A stretch of 64,000 nucleotides of DNA, taken from NCBI GenBank assembly GCA_023091665.1, contig JALJCQ010000009.1, positions 1,612,001-1,676,000 of the forward strand, in the 5' to 3' direction. The position numbers and the translations under genes were made by a program. Under the pieces are notes generated by a model. The model worked only from the letters and a program-made list of their open reading frames with translations, was not told where the DNA came from and did no database searches. Within the stretch, counting starts at the first letter, position 1, and every line of letters begins with the position of its first letter. This DNA is from Pythium myriotylum. Its lineage: Eukaryota > Oomycota > Peronosporomycetes > Pythiales > Pythiaceae. Below are positions 1 through 11,280 of this stretch, in pieces.

Positions 1-111
1 CTTGAGCGGCGACACGGGCAGCAGCTCGAAGGGCGCGGCCTGGACCGAGCTCAGCGAGCAGGCCGCGAGCGCGAAGGCGTAGGCCACGAGCACGGACGGC
101 GTGGCGACCAT
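1..111 (-). CDS. Secreted protein, N-terminal fragment (cut by window edge)
   Basis: Reading leftwards from an ATG at 111, 37 codons stay open to the window edge. The translation begins MVATPSVLVAYAFALAAC and continues through SLSSVQAAPFELLP, which is a classic signal peptide: a short n-region, a hydrophobic core of about 18 residues and a small-residue cleavage site near VQA-A. The product is therefore likely secreted. Nothing of the mature domain is visible, so no function can be given. The start is chosen because it is the first ATG and places the hydrophobic stretch at the very N-terminus. Confidence 0.6.
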   Translation of the reverse strand, partial: MVATPSVLVAYAFALAACSLSSVQAAPFELLPVSPLK

Positions 112-1510
112 GCTGGCGGCGGTCTCTTGCTACGAGAGCGAGAGGGTTCTTGTTCGAGTCGAGAGTATTCGGCGGAGCGGAGACCGACCGAATGGCAAAT
201 CGAAAAGTGGGCACCAGCGACCCAGAAGGCCCCGGCGATCAGAGGAGACCTCGGCCAGGCAAGCCTTGTTGATGGCAGACGTGGAACGCGAGGCTCCCAC
301 TCTGGACCTGACAGTGGCGGGTGAGTCACGAGCGCCATACAAAGCGCGAGTCAACGGGATGGTGATGACTTGTCGCCTGGCTCGGCTGGCGCCATCTGCT
401 GCGAGTCCCGTTTGGAAAAGAACGCTCTGATGCGGGCAGTCGCCTCGTCGTCGTGGAAGGACAGTGACGTCGAGGGCTTGCTCCTGGCTCATTCCCGCGA
501 CGGAGATGGGCACGTCGCGATTGGTCTGTCACGGCGCCAGTCACGAGTGGGTGGCGAGACTGGACAGATGGGGCCATTCAACGGCGATCTAGTCAACGGC
601 GAGTGTACTGAATTCCCAAAGATCCCCACCCCATGGATCACCACGATCGCCACGGGAGACGCGACTCTTCTGGGTGATGGCAGGCGGCGTCGCTGGGGGA
701 ATGGGAGAGCGAGACGACGGAGGCGTCTCCACGCAGACTGCGAAGAGTTCACACGGGTCGATGTCGACGATGGGCAGAGAAAGTCCCGAAGAGGTGGACC
801 CTGCCTCGTTCTTCCGGCACATCAGGACTGACCTGATGTGGTGACAACTAAGAGACGCGTCAATTGAGTACCCTTTCAAAGTCGATATCAGGAAACAACG
901 ATCGGAGTGTGCACGATCCTTTGTAAACTAAATATATTTGTCCTTTGGGGACCATCGCCGAGTGTTCTGATCGTGGGGAAAGCGGCCAGCCTGGGTTGTT
1001 TCTAACTGCTCGTTCTCAGCTCGAGAGTCCAGATGCGGGCCATAGAAGGTGCTCTCGCGCCCACCATGTGTCACAAGTCAGGAATGGAAACGAATGAGGT
1101 CATCGGCTGACTCGTGTCCGTCGGATCCTTTCGGATCCGTCGCCAGTTCTCCAGCGATCGCAAACCTCACGGCGGCAACCTCGCTCGACGCAAATGCTTC
1201 TCGCTCGCTCGCTCGCCCGAGCGGATTCCTGCGTCTGCTTGGAGTGGCGTGCGCGCGCTCTCTCTGGTTGATCGCTTCCCGCAGAAATCCACCAGACACG
1301 ACAACTGCAAGTTGGACAGCTGGAAGCGTCCACGTCACTCGCACGAAGCTTCAGTTGATAGTAAATCAGTATAGTGAATATGGGTCTACGACTGCATGTG
1401 GGCGGGTCCACTGAAAATGGGTTCTTGACTCTTTTCAACCCGGCCCACGGACTCCAATTTGGCGCCAACACCAACGTGCCGCCAAACGACCACGAGGAGC
1501 AGCCACGACC
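112..1510. other. Intergenic region, no gene recognised
   Basis: About 1.4 kb between the secreted-protein start and RFC3. Several open frames exist on both strands, but they overlap one another, are rich in Arg/Ser/Pro and show no domain or splice logic. It presumably holds the divergent promoters of the two flanking genes; no clear core promoter was identified. Confidence 0.5.
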
Positions 1511-2886
1511 ATGCTCTGGGTCGACAAGTACCGCCCGACGGCGCTCCACGAGCTCGATTACCATCCGGAGGTGACCACGCGCCTGAAGAACCTCGCGCGC
1601 TCGAATGATCTGCCCCATCTGCTGGTCTACGGGCCCTCCGGCGCCGGCAAGAAGACCCGCATCATGGCAATGCTGCGCGAGCTCTACGGCGACGGCGCGC
1701 TCAAAGTGCGGCTGGAGCACAAGTCCTTCACGGTGCGTGGCTGCCACACTGTGCTAGGTCGGTTTGGATGCAGGTTGTGAACAGCGCTTGTCCACTAGAA
1801 CCCAGGACGCTCGACCAAGGTCGAGATCACGACGGTCGCCAGCAACTACCACATCGAGATGAACCCGTCCGACGTGGGCAACAACGACCGCCTTGTCGTG
1901 CAGGAAGTACTCAAGGAAATCGCGCAGTACCACTTGGCCGACACCAACTCCAAGCGTGGGTTCAAAGGTGAGGCGGGAAAGAGATCGTCGTGATGGCAGT
2001 CGATGAGCTGAACCGATGACTCCTCCGCGTAGTCGTGCTGCTCATGGAAGTTGACCGCCTCAGCAAAAACGCACAGCATGCTTTGCGTCGCACGATGGAG
2101 AAGTACACGGCGACGTGCCGTCTCGTCCTGTGTTGCAACAACCCATCCAAGGTCATCGATCCGTTGCGCAGTCGTTGCCTTGGCATTCGCATTGGCGCGC
2201 CGACGAGTGATGAAGTGAGGATGAATTCACACCGGCCACCATTGCTGGATTAGAAGTCTAACGTTATACTACCACAGATCTGCAACATTCTCCAGGGTGT
2301 GTGCAAGAAGGAAGGCCTCCAGTACTGCGCCCCACTTGGGCAAGACATTGCCCAAAAGAGCGAGCGGAACCTGCGCCGCGCGTTGCTGATGTTGGAGGCA
2401 TGCCGCGTTCAGAGCTATCCGTTCACTCCAGAACAGCAGGTTCAGCTGCCTGCTTGGGAGGAGTACGTCTGCTCGCTCGCAAAGGTTATTCTCCAAGAAC
2501 AATCTCCCGCAGGGTAAGCCCTCGTCTCTCCTAGGCCCACGACACGATGCGGATACTAACCCACTACACTATATCTAGCATCCTGAAAGCACGCGAGATG
2601 ATCTACGAGTTGCTCGCCAATTGCATTCCATCGGAGGTTATTCTCCGGGTAAGCGCTCATGTCTCCTCGTTTCTGTATCTTTATCTGAATCGTGTTCATG
2701 ACGTAGGTTTTGTGCCGTGAGCTCATGAGCCGCCTGGACGATGACTTGAAACACGAGCTGGTTCATTGGGCCGCGTTCTATGAGCACCGCATGCAGCGTG
2801 GGTCCAAGGACATCTTCCACTTCGAGGCCTTCGTCGCCAAGTTCATGACGCTCTACAAGAAGTTCCTACTCGAGCTATACATGTAA
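1511..2886 (+). CDS. RFC3: Replication factor C subunit 3 (clamp loader small subunit)
   Basis: Six exons: 1511-1732, 1799-1967, 2033-2214, 2278-2513, 2579-2648, 2707-2886, giving 352 aa. RFC3 is one of four small subunits of the RFC pentamer, the nuclear ATPase that loads PCNA on primed DNA. The start LWVDKYRP is the RFC box; the P-loop is GPSGAGKKTR (residues 41-50); the Walker B region is the subunit-typical VVLLMEVD (about 131); HALRRTMEKY and the arginine finger motif RSRC (about 176-179) follow. The C-terminal collar ends with EAFVAKFMTLYKKF, matching human RFC3 and yeast Rfc5. All introns are GT-AG and 59-66 bases long. Length is normal for the family. The identification is strong because similarity is continuous from first to last residue. 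Confidence 0.96.
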
Positions 2887-3003
2887 AAAATGAAATTCGA
2901 CGATCTCCACTGGTATTATCAGAAACGAGTCATGCTCACTATCGTGATAAGTTGTTCTTCGAAAGGAGTGTCGATTGGCCATAATTGGCGCTCGCGAAGC
3001 TCA

Positions 3004-4160
3004 ATGGCATCCTCGCGGTCATCTTGGCGACTTGACCTCGTCGCGCAGCTCCAGCTCTTCCGCGAGTGCCTCCCAGCCCATGAGAACGACGCGCTCGCCA
3101 GCGCACTGCTCCCTGCCGACGCTCTGGCCGATTTCAAGCTGTTGCGGAACGGCGACGGAGCCTTGCGGAGCGCGACAGACTCGCATTTGGACAGGTTCGT
3201 TGGTCGCGAACTGCAGTGAACGCTTCGGACGTGACGCCTCTCGCCAAACAGATACAAACGCTGGAAGCTCGGCGATGCCAAGATCGAAGAGCTGACATCG
3301 GTGCGAACAGATGCGGGCGCTGACGAAGAGGTTGGGCCTTCCGCGCCGGTTAGTGAGGCGCTTGTCGCAGTCCGAGGACGCGTGGGCGATTTAAGCTTCT
3401 TCGCACGCGGCAAGCGTGGCGTGCTCTTCGCAGCGACGTTGCGGTCGTCCGGAGCTAGTGTCGTGGTCAAGTTCGCAGGCGATCCACGCGCCTCGACGAG
3501 CTCCACTGCCGCTGGATGCTGGGTCGAGACCGAGGCCAAGTGGATTCGCATTATGAATCGTGTCGGGATCGGTGCTCAGCTGGAGAGCTTTGGCACCGGG
3601 TGGCTCATTTGTGAGCGACTGGAAGGTCAGAATATCGTCGAGTTCCTGTCCACGACTGCGACTCCCGCAACCGCGCGATGGGTTTTGAAGGAGATTTTAC
3701 TGCAGGTGAGCACTGGCGACCCGCTTCTTGCTGTCGTCGTGTGCCTAACTAGACGGCGTCGATCTAGTGCTTCACGATGGACATGATGGGCATCAATAAA
3801 GAAGAGATGACCCATCCGACGCGGCATATCATCATCCACTGTGGCAGAGGCATCGGCTCGTCCGGGTCCGCGCGCTGGCGGTGTTCATTCATTGACTTCG
3901 AGAAGTGCTCGCACACGAAGAAGCCCAAGAACGTCACTCAGATATGCCAGGTATCATGTCTCGTCCTGCGTCGCGTCCTCGTGAGAGACGTGCTGACTTT
4001 GTTGTCCCTTCAGTTCCTCACTTCGCCTCGCATGACCTCGCTCTTCCAGGCCAAAGGCGTCACGTGGGACGTCCACGCACTGCGACAGCGCACGAAGCGA
4101 TACAAGCTCCGAGTCTCGAGCGAGGCCTTCGACGAGCTCCTGCGCATCTTCGGCTTGTGA
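3004..4160 (+). CDS. Archaeal-type predicted Ser/Thr kinase (COG2112-like)
   Basis: Four exons: 3004-3194, 3252-3705, 3768-3950, 4014-4160, giving 324 aa. The core resembles the small archaeal kinase family COG2112: a G-rich start (GKRGVLF), a Lys strand (VVVKF), an Arg-rich segment, a Glu helix (WVETEAKWIRIM), a hinge-like WLICERLEG, then the hallmark QCF-MD-GINKEEMTHP-RHII run and IDFEKC (metal-binding Asp of the DFG-equivalent), followed by KNVTQICQFL. The first about 65 residues are extra. The fourth exon follows a 63-base intron that contains no in-frame stop, so unspliced RNA would still be readable; splicing joins the conserved NVTQ-x-CQ-x-L motif, which supports it. Function in eukaryotes is unknown. 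The ATG at 3004 is the first sensible start; the frame is open further upstream. Confidence 0.75.
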
Positions 4161-4235
4161 GCGAAATAGACACCCCGGGCCATTATTCTTCTTCATCTCG
4201 TTGTTGTCGTCAGTGAGTCTTCCTGTGTGTGCCTC

Positions 4236-4724
4236 ATGAGTCGCCACCGCCAGAGCTGGCAGGCCTTCGTCGAGCGCGCGCTCCGCTTCCGCGAGCACGA
4301 GCATCTCTACTACGGCGTCTGCTTCCTCAACAAGAAGGACGACGTCGACTTCGCGCACGGCTGCTTCCGCGGCGCCGACGTCGCCGTCGGGAGCGACGCC
4401 GCCGAGCCCTTCGACGGCGCCCAGTTCCGCCGCGCCTTCGAGCAGTACGCGCGCATCGCCATCGCCCAGTCCGCGGCGACCGCCGCCGTCCATCCAGGCA
4501 CGAGCACGAGCGCGCTGGACGCCGTGGCGGCCATCCGTTTGGGCTCGCGCAAGCTGCAGGTCGTGTCGACGTCGTTCACGTCGCTGTGCGCCGTCTCGCC
4601 CGGACAGCGCTACGGGCTCGTGGCGCAGCGCCTGCCCTTCGGCGTGCTCGTCGTGGTCTTCCGCCACCCGCACACGCTTCAGGACGTGGCCCCCGTCGTG
4701 GACGAGTGCTGCGCGTCGCTGTGA
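4236..4724 (+). CDS. Profilin-like protein
   Basis: Single-exon gene of 162 aa. The N-terminus SWQAFVERAL resembles the profilin N-terminal helix (SWQAYVD type). The C-terminal half follows the profilin order: a strand IRLGSRKLQVVS, a GQRYGLVAQ turn, hydrophobic GVLVVVF, and a closing amphipathic helix with the pattern DVAPVVDECCASL like VVEKLGDYL. Canonical profilins bind actin monomers and poly-proline and are about 130 aa; this one has an insertion of about 30 residues in the middle. The match is weak at residue level, so this is a fold-level suggestion. Only 75 bases separate it from the kinase gene upstream. Confidence 0.5.
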   Translation: MSRHRQSWQAFVERALRFREHEHLYYGVCFLNKKDDVDFAHGCFRGADVAVGSDAAEPFDGAQFRRAFEQYARIAIAQSAATAAVHPGTSTSALDAVAAIRLGSRKLQVVSTSFTSLCAVSPGQRYGLVAQRLPFGVLVVVFRHPHTLQDVAPVVDECCASL

Positions 4725-4865
4725 TAATGAACTCCCATTTCCGTTCGCCGTGTTTCCTCGTTGGTTCCAGCCAATCAGACCTTCACGACAGGTTCTCTTC
4801 GTCTCCGGATTGGTCGCGAGGGATTCGGACGAGAACAGCGAAGGCGACGAGAGGCACCGACGGCC

Positions 4866-5459
4866 ATGTACTTCTGCGCGGCGTGCAACCTCTACGTGCG
4901 CGAGACGAGCGTCCAGGACCACGACCAGACCACCGCGCACCTGCTCTCCGTCACGCGCACGCCGTCTCTGCGCCGAGGTACGCGCGCGCTCTGTCGCGAG
5001 CGACGCCGGTTGTGGCACTCACCGCTCGCTCATAACGTAGTGTGGCTGCCGGAGTCCAACCGCGGCTACCAGATGCTCAAGGGCATGGGCTGGAAGGAGG
5101 ACGCGGGGCTCGGCCCCAACGCCGACGGCCGCGTCGAGCCCGTCGCCACGGTGCTCAAGACAGACCGCGCGGGAGTCGGCGCGCCGCACGCGCCTGCGCG
5201 AGTCACCCATCACTTCCCCCCGCAGGACTTCGCCGAGAAGGCGCGTCGCCAGGCTGCGCGTCGAGCTCGCAAACGCAAGGATACGCCCGGGGTCGGTGGC
5301 GGCGACGACGACGACGAGGACGAAGAGATGGACCCGCACAACATGACGGCGGCGCAGCGCAAGCAGCTCAAGACCAGCGAAGAGCGACGCGACAAGGACA
5401 TCGCGATGGAGCTGTACACGCCCGACAGCCTCGAGGGCTACGAGGCCTACCTCCGGTGA
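4866..5459 (+). CDS. C2H2-like zinc finger and G-patch protein (GPANK1-like)
   Basis: Two exons, 4866-4977 and 5041-5459, giving 176 aa. Residues 5-25 form a zinc-finger-like motif (C-x2-C ... H-x5-H). Right after the splice junction comes a G-patch (about 42-85): NRGYQMLKGMGWKEDAGLG with a trailing VLKTDRAGVG. G-patch domains activate DEAH/DExH helicases and occur in RNA-processing factors. The tail holds a basic stretch (RRARKRKD), an acidic run of Asp/Glu and an Arg/Lys helix. The order (finger, then G-patch) resembles the C-terminal part of GPANK1 without its ankyrin repeats. The 63-base intron has no in-frame stop, so retention would insert 21 residues between finger and G-patch. Confidence 0.75.
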   Translation: MYFCAACNLYVRETSVQDHDQTTAHLLSVTRTPSLRRGTRALCRERRRLWHSPLAHNVVWLPESNRGYQMLKGMGWKEDAGLGPNADGRVEPVATVLKTDRAGVGAPHAPARVTHHFPPQDFAEKARRQAARRARKRKDTPGVGGGDDDDEDEEMDPHNMTAAQRKQLKTSEERRDKDIAMELYTPDSLEGYEAYLR

Positions 5460-5544
5460 GCTCAGTGCGGATAACGCTGGGTAGTAGATTTGTTATTTAT
5501 GTGCGCGAGTGACTGCCCATTGTTGTCTTGGAGAAAGACGCGGT

Positions 5545-6905
5545 CTATAGTTTTGCACGCAGCTCCTCCGACGTCTCGGCGAGCCCCGTGATGCGCTTGA
5601 GGTGCGCGACGAGCTCGGGCTTACTCGCGACGTTGTCGCCCATGGCGGCGAAGAGAATGTCCTCATGCGTGCATCCGTCGAGTTCAATGTACTCGACGTT
5701 GTGGCCCGACTGGCGCTGTCACAACGTCACCAATTCCAAACGTCAGAACTCGAGCATCCATCACTTCGACGATCCCAAACTCTCGCACCAGATTGTCCGC
5801 GAGCTTCTTCGACGACGATGCGGGAACGACATCGTCCGCTGAGCCGTGTAAAATATGGAAGCGCGGCATCGTGACGTCTGGCCACATGGCACCCCGTTAG
5901 AGTTAGACTGAGAAAGCCATGCATACGAACAGCAGCCGAACCATGCGCATAGATATCGCGGAAGAGCTTGGTGGGACTCGACGAGTCGAACTTGTCCTCG
6001 CCCAGCATCGTGGGCTTCATCGTCGAGATCTCGTGGACGCCGTCAATAGGGCCGACCTTGCGGTTTGCCTCATAGACGTAGTGCTCGGTGATATCGTACG
6101 GCCCCGCGAGGCCGATGAAGCCCTGAACATGGTGGTGGGTGTGGTCTTTCGCGTCGTCGGCACTGCTCTTGGCCTTGGCCGCCGACTGGGCGAGCGCCAG
6201 AGCACTCACGTGAGCGCCAGAAGAATGTCCCGAGAGGAAGATGCGCTTGGGGTCTCCTCCGTACTGCTCGGCGTGCTTGGCGATCCAGTGGATCTACAAC
6301 TCACTCTATCAGTTCGCATTCACATGAGTCCATCGTCAGCAGAACGCTCAACGTACCGCGTCGACGACGTCCTGGACCTGGTCCTGGACGGCTCCCGTCG
6401 GGTACGTGCGGTAGTTGATGACGCCGACGAGGAACCCGTGCTTGGCGAGGTACCTCCCGACGAGTCCGTACTGCCACTTGTGGCCGTAGGACCACGCGCC
6501 GCCGTGGACGAAGAGGATCACGGGCTTGGCGCGCGTCTGGGAGGGGTCGCTCTCGACGCCGTAGACGTCGATCGTGTTGCGCGGGTGCGGGCCGTAGACG
6601 AGGTTGGAGACGGCGTCGCGGCCCTTCCACACGAGCAAGCGCCCGATGCGCAGCGCCAGCACGGGCTTGGCGAGCGGGAGGAGGAACTCCATGGCCGCGA
6701 TGAGCTGCGAGACGAACGTGTACTTGAGCACGCCGCGCGCGAGCGCCCCGCGAGAGCCGCTCTGGAACTCGCTCTGGAGCCGCAGCAGCGCGTGGTTCTC
6801 GTGCAGAGACCGGACAGTCTTGCGCGCGTACCAGAGCGCGAGGCACGCCGCGGCGAAGCGGCGGAGGCGGCGGCGCGCGGCCTCGTCGAGAGGCGCCGAG
6901 AGCAT
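5545..6905 (-). CDS. ICME-like alpha/beta-hydrolase (isoprenylcysteine methylesterase family)
   Basis: Four exons read leftwards: 6905-6357, 6293-5942, 5877-5765, 5715-5545; 394 aa. The N-terminus has a basic helix and two hydrophobic stretches, consistent with membrane association. The hydrolase core shows the oxyanion motif HGGAWSYG, the nucleophile elbow GHSSGAH, an acidic-residue region around HGSADDVVP, and a C-terminal catalytic His in GCTHEDILF. This set matches plant and protist isoprenylcysteine methylesterases, which reverse carboxyl methylation of prenylated proteins; other carboxylesterases share the fold. Introns are 63, 64 and 49 bases; the last is the shortest in the window. 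The gene converges on the G-patch gene with an 85-base gap. Confidence 0.8.
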
Positions 6906-7096
6906 GAGGATTCGGTGATGGCGACTGCGAATTGATTTCGGTCGGCGTTAAGGAGCTAAGCTAAGCCAAAGATACTAGCTAGTCAACGTCTACGTACTTC
7001 AACGTGTCTCCATTCATGAGACGTTGGATGCGCTGCCCAGAAGATCCCACATGCAAAGACGAGAGAGCTATTTCGCACTTGGAAGTTAGAGAATGA

Positions 7097-10000
7097 TCAC
7101 TGCTGCTGTTGCGAGCGCTTGGCGAGCGAGGCGAAGATGGACGCGGGCCGGCTCAGCAGCTCGCTCGGCGGACCGAACTCGGCCACGCGGCCCGCGTCCA
7201 TGACCGCGATCTGGTTGCAGTGCAGAATCGTGTTGATGCGGTGCGCGATGATCAGCACCGTCTTGCGCTGGAACGTCTCCTTGATGGTCACCTGGATGAG
7301 GTTGTCGGTCGCCGTGTCCACGTTGGCCGTCGCCTCGTCCAGCACGACGATCTTGCTGTCCTTGAGCAGCGCGCGCCCGATGCAGAGCAGCTGGCGCTGG
7401 CCCACCGACAGGTTGTCGCCGCGCTCCGAGACCACAAAGTCGAGACCGGGGCCCCACTTGGCCACGGCGTCCGCCAAGTGCACCTGTCGCAGCACGTGCC
7501 AGATCGCCTCGTCCGAGTACTCACCGAACGGGTCGAGGTTCTCGCGCAACGGGCCGCTGTAGAGCACCGGGTCCTGCGGGATGATCGCTAGCGAGCGGCG
7601 CAGCTCCTGCAGCTTGAGCTTGGAGATGTCGAGACCGTCGATCCACACCGACCCGCTCTCGAACTCACAGATGCGGAAGAGCGCGATCATGAGCGACGAC
7701 TTGCCGGCGCCCGTGCGGCCGCAGATACCGACTTTCTCGCCGCCGCGGATCTCCATGTCCACGCCACGCAGCACGAGTGGCAACTCGGGTCGGTACTTGA
7801 GACAGAGCCGCTCAAACTTGATCGAGCCCACCGACGGCCACGCCGCTGCGTTGATCGGCGTGCAGTCGGCGCCGTCGCTCTCGCTCGGGATCGTGCGGAA
7901 GTGGAGCAGACGCTCGACGCTCGTCATCGCGTTGTCCGTCATGTCGACGGCACGCACGCACCACTGCACCATGGACGTGAGCATGAGCGAGTAGGTGATG
8001 GAGAGACCGGCGACCACCGGCGCGATCGACCCCTTGGACGCCACGATGTAGAGCGAGACGACGAAGATGATGAGCACCGAGAGCCAGTCGAGGCGCACGG
8101 CGAGCCAGCGGCCGGCGGCCCAGTAGCTGAAGTAGTAGCTCGTGTTGTTGTCCACGACATTCTTGTTGATGCGCTTGAAGTCGTCCTGCATCTTGAACGC
8201 GCGGATCGTGTGCAAGCCGTTGAGCGTCTCGCCGAACAGGTTGAACACCGGCGTGCGCGTGATCCCCTCGAGACGCTTGATCTCGCGCGACGTGCGCTTG
8301 AAGTAGAGTCCCGTGATGACGAAGATGACGAGCATGGGGATGTACGAGACCGCGACCCAGACCGAGGCCAGTCCGCACACCACGAGACACCCGATGAACA
8401 CGACGAACGACTGGAAGAGGTTCTGGTACTGTTGCGGCAGGTTCGAGTCGACTTGGTCCAGGTCGTTCGAGAAGCGGTTCAAGATGCGACCGACCGGAGT
8501 GATGTCGAAGTAGCGGTTCACCGGCGCACTGAGCACGCGTCGGAAGAGCTCGTCGTGGAGATTCTTGGCGCTGCGAACGCACGCCTCCATCAGCAGCAAA
8601 CCTCGAACCAACGTGAGCACAGCGCACGCCACGATGAACGAGAAGTACCACCACGCATAGAACGAGTCCGAGTACGAAGGGTCCACTCCTTTGCGTGGCA
8701 TCTGCTTGGCCCAGTAGCCTTGCCAGTAGTCGGCAGCGATGCGCATGCCTTGTGCGGCCGAGCAGATGACCACGAGCACGACCACGACGACGATGCCGTT
8801 GAACCCGGTCTCGTCAAAGTACGTGCGGTACGTCTTCCCGCTCACACGCCCCTTGACACGGTCTTCTTCCTGGACGAGCTTGGTGGAGTCTGCGCCGGGT
8901 CCGGAGTCTTGGGTCGATTTCTTGGTCTCTCCCGGCTCCATCGTGACCGTCGCGTGGCTCACCACGATCATGTCGCGCTTCTTGTCGGTCTCGGATTCGG
9001 ATTCTCGCGCTGCTAATGTCGCTGCCGTCGCTGTTGCTGCTGCTGCTGCTGCCCCTGCGACCGCCGCAGCGTGAGCGGCTTCGTGACCCTTCACTTTCTC
9101 GATCTCCACACTCTCGTGCTCATCGATGACATCCTCTTCGGCCTTCTCCAACTCGTGCATGTGTGCATCCAGATCCGGGAACTGGGCGATGATGTCACGG
9201 TACTTGCCGTCTCCGACGATGCGGCCATGCTGCACGACCAGGATCTTGTCGGCGTGAGCCAGCAAGTCGTAGTGGCTGTTGAGAACGAGCACGCGGGTCT
9301 TGCTTGGCGAGACCCATGATGCACTGGTCGAAGATGGCGTGAGCAACGTGCGGGTCCACGGCACTGAGCGGGTCGTCCAGGATGAGGATGTCGTAGTTGC
9401 GGCGGTACATGGCGCGAGCGATGGCAACGCGCGCCTTCTGACCGCCGCTGAGGTTGATGCCTCGTTCGCCGATCTCGGTCTGGTCTCCGTGAGGTAATGC
9501 GTGGAGATCGAGTGCGAGCTGCGTGGCCTCCAGCACTTGTTCGTATCGTGAGGTATCGAACGGCGACTCGAACAGGATGTTGTCCTTGACCGACGAGTTG
9601 CGGATCCACGCCTCCTGGCTCACGTACGCCACCTCGCCGTGGACCTCGCATGATCCTGACTTGCGGATCATTTCGCCAAGAATCGCGTTCAGCAGACTGG
9701 TCTTGCCGCTGCCGACTATACCGACGACCATGACGAGCGATCCAGCGTCGATCTCGATGTTGACGCCCTCGAGCGCGAAGATCTTTTGGACGGTGATGTC
9801 GGTGGTGTCAGAGTCGACGGGAGCAACAGGTGTGGCGTGGGTCGTGTCCGTGTTGGTTGAATTGTCGCTGACGACAACGACGTCGGGGATGGTGTTGACA
9901 TTTTCAGACCAGACGAAGTTGGCGTTGTGCACGAGAATGCTACCGCGACGTTCTTGGGCATGGTTGGAACTGGACTCGATTTGTGGGTGGTTATCGAGCA

Positions 10001-11280
10001 CAAGCTCATCACTTTCCAAGTATGTGTCCATGCGTTCGAAGGCAATGCGAGCCTGTGACACCGAAGCGATGGCCAACGGGAATAGACTTACCGCCAATCG
10101 ACTAATGTTCACCATCGCGATGAGGGTGAAGGCTTCGGTCACAGTCATGTTGCCCTTCATGAGCAAAAACACTCCGAGAATGACCGCACCGAGCAAGACC
10201 GGGGTCAGGAACAACAGGGTCGTGTTGATGATGTTGAGAAAGTGGAATCGTCGGTAGAGCTTCACCTCGGTCTCACGGATCCGCTCCACGCGACGAGCCA
10301 ATGATTCCTCCCATGCGTAAAATTTCATCACTCTAATGCCTTGAAGAGCCTCAGATGTCACCTTGACACGCTCTTCCACGATATCCAACAGTTCGCCCTG
10401 CACATCGCCAATCTATATCGGCGAGTTTCACCGACAGGTAGATGACAACGACCAGAAGCACACCACCGCAGATCGCCGCAACGACGTCGAACAGTGTAGC
10501 AACAAGAACGATCGTGATCACAAAAGCAAGAGGGGCGACCAGCAGCCACGGGCCGGAGATCATAAAGTTGAAGATGCGCTCCGAGTCGACACTCATCAAC
10601 GTCACGATCTCGCCCGTCGTGTACACTTGGCGAGCGACACACGAAAGCCGCAGCGCCTTCTGGTAGACCGAGTCCATGATCACCGAGCGCATGTTGGCCC
10701 CGATGCGTGACGACGAGAAGAAGCCGAAGTTGAGCGTCGTGATGCCGATGAACGACACGACCGTCATCATGGCCACGAGCATGTAGCCGCTGGAGACGTG
10801 GAAGACATTCTGTCGGTCGTTGAGGTAGTCGAGGATGGCCTGCGAGATGTACGGCTGCAGCACCATGGCGGTGATGTAGATGACGTAGTTGGCGAAGACG
10901 AGCGCGATCTCTCGGTGGAAGGTCTTGGCGAGCGCGAGAGCGAAGCGCGAGGACCATCGCTTGGCGGTGGTGGGAGTGGCGGCGGCGGCGCGTCGGGCGC
11001 CGTGCGTGGCGTCGGAGCGGATCTCGTAGACGCGCGAGAAGCGTTCCTGGAGCGCGTCGCACGAGTCGGAGGCGCAGACTGGCCAGAGATCGTCCTTGTC
11101 GAGGATCTTGGAAGCGCCGAGCGAGACGAGCGGCTGGAGCCAGTGCACCGAGAGCACGGAGGCGAGCGAGGCGGTCTCGAGCGGGTTGGGGCGCTGGCGG
11201 AAGGGCGTCTCGGGCTCGGTGGAGGCGCGCTTGGGCGTGGGCGGCACGGCCGCGTAGGCCGAGTCGAGGGGCTTGGCCAT
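7097..11280 (-). CDS. ABCC/MRP-type ABC transporter, frame broken twice
   Basis: A full-length ABCC transporter (TMD1-NBD1-TMD2-NBD2, roughly 1,390 codons) from an ATG at 11280 to a TGA at 7097. NBD1 has GIVGSGKT, LSGGQKARVAIARA and ILILDDPLSAVD; NBD2 has GRTGAGKSS, LSVGQRQLLCIGRA and IVVLDEATANVD. These proteins export amphipathic anions and conjugates. The reading frame is interrupted twice: near 10404-10423, where an apparent 13-base imperfect duplication shifts the frame just before the coupling helix leading into GIRVMKFYAWEE, and near 9300-9306, where two bases appear missing between GLAK and KTRVLVLNSH. There is no room for introns at either place. Everything else is open, so this is a recent pseudogene, an allele, or an assembly error. 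Frames are otherwise excellent. Confidence 0.85.
9296..9308 (-). other. Frameshift (apparent 2-base deletion) in ABCC gene
   Basis: On the minus strand the NBD1 reading FDQCIMGLAKQ stops matching the family, while KTRVLVLNSHYDLL resumes in another frame immediately after. Adding two bases between the two blocks would restore the usual spacing; no splice sites are available. Confidence 0.7.
10404..10423 (-). other. Frameshift (apparent 13-base imperfect duplication) in ABCC gene
   Basis: On the minus strand the units GCCGATAT and GGCGATGT lie 13 bases apart; the family-like reading of VKLADI continues directly into QGELLDIVEER if 13 bases are skipped. The insertion length is not a multiple of three. 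Confidence 0.6.

Noticed and set aside
3954..5018. Minus-strand open frame of 354 codons
   Set aside because: It is antisense to the kinase, profilin-like and G-patch exons, rich in Arg/Glu/Ala/His as expected of a shadow in GC-rich DNA, and has no domain.
5919..6935. Plus-strand open frame of 338 codons
   Set aside because: Antisense shadow of the ICME-like esterase; it also runs across that gene's intron.
7901..9016. Plus-strand open frame of 371 codons
   Set aside because: Antisense to the ABCC transporter; composition is Arg/His/Asp/Val-rich shadow sequence.
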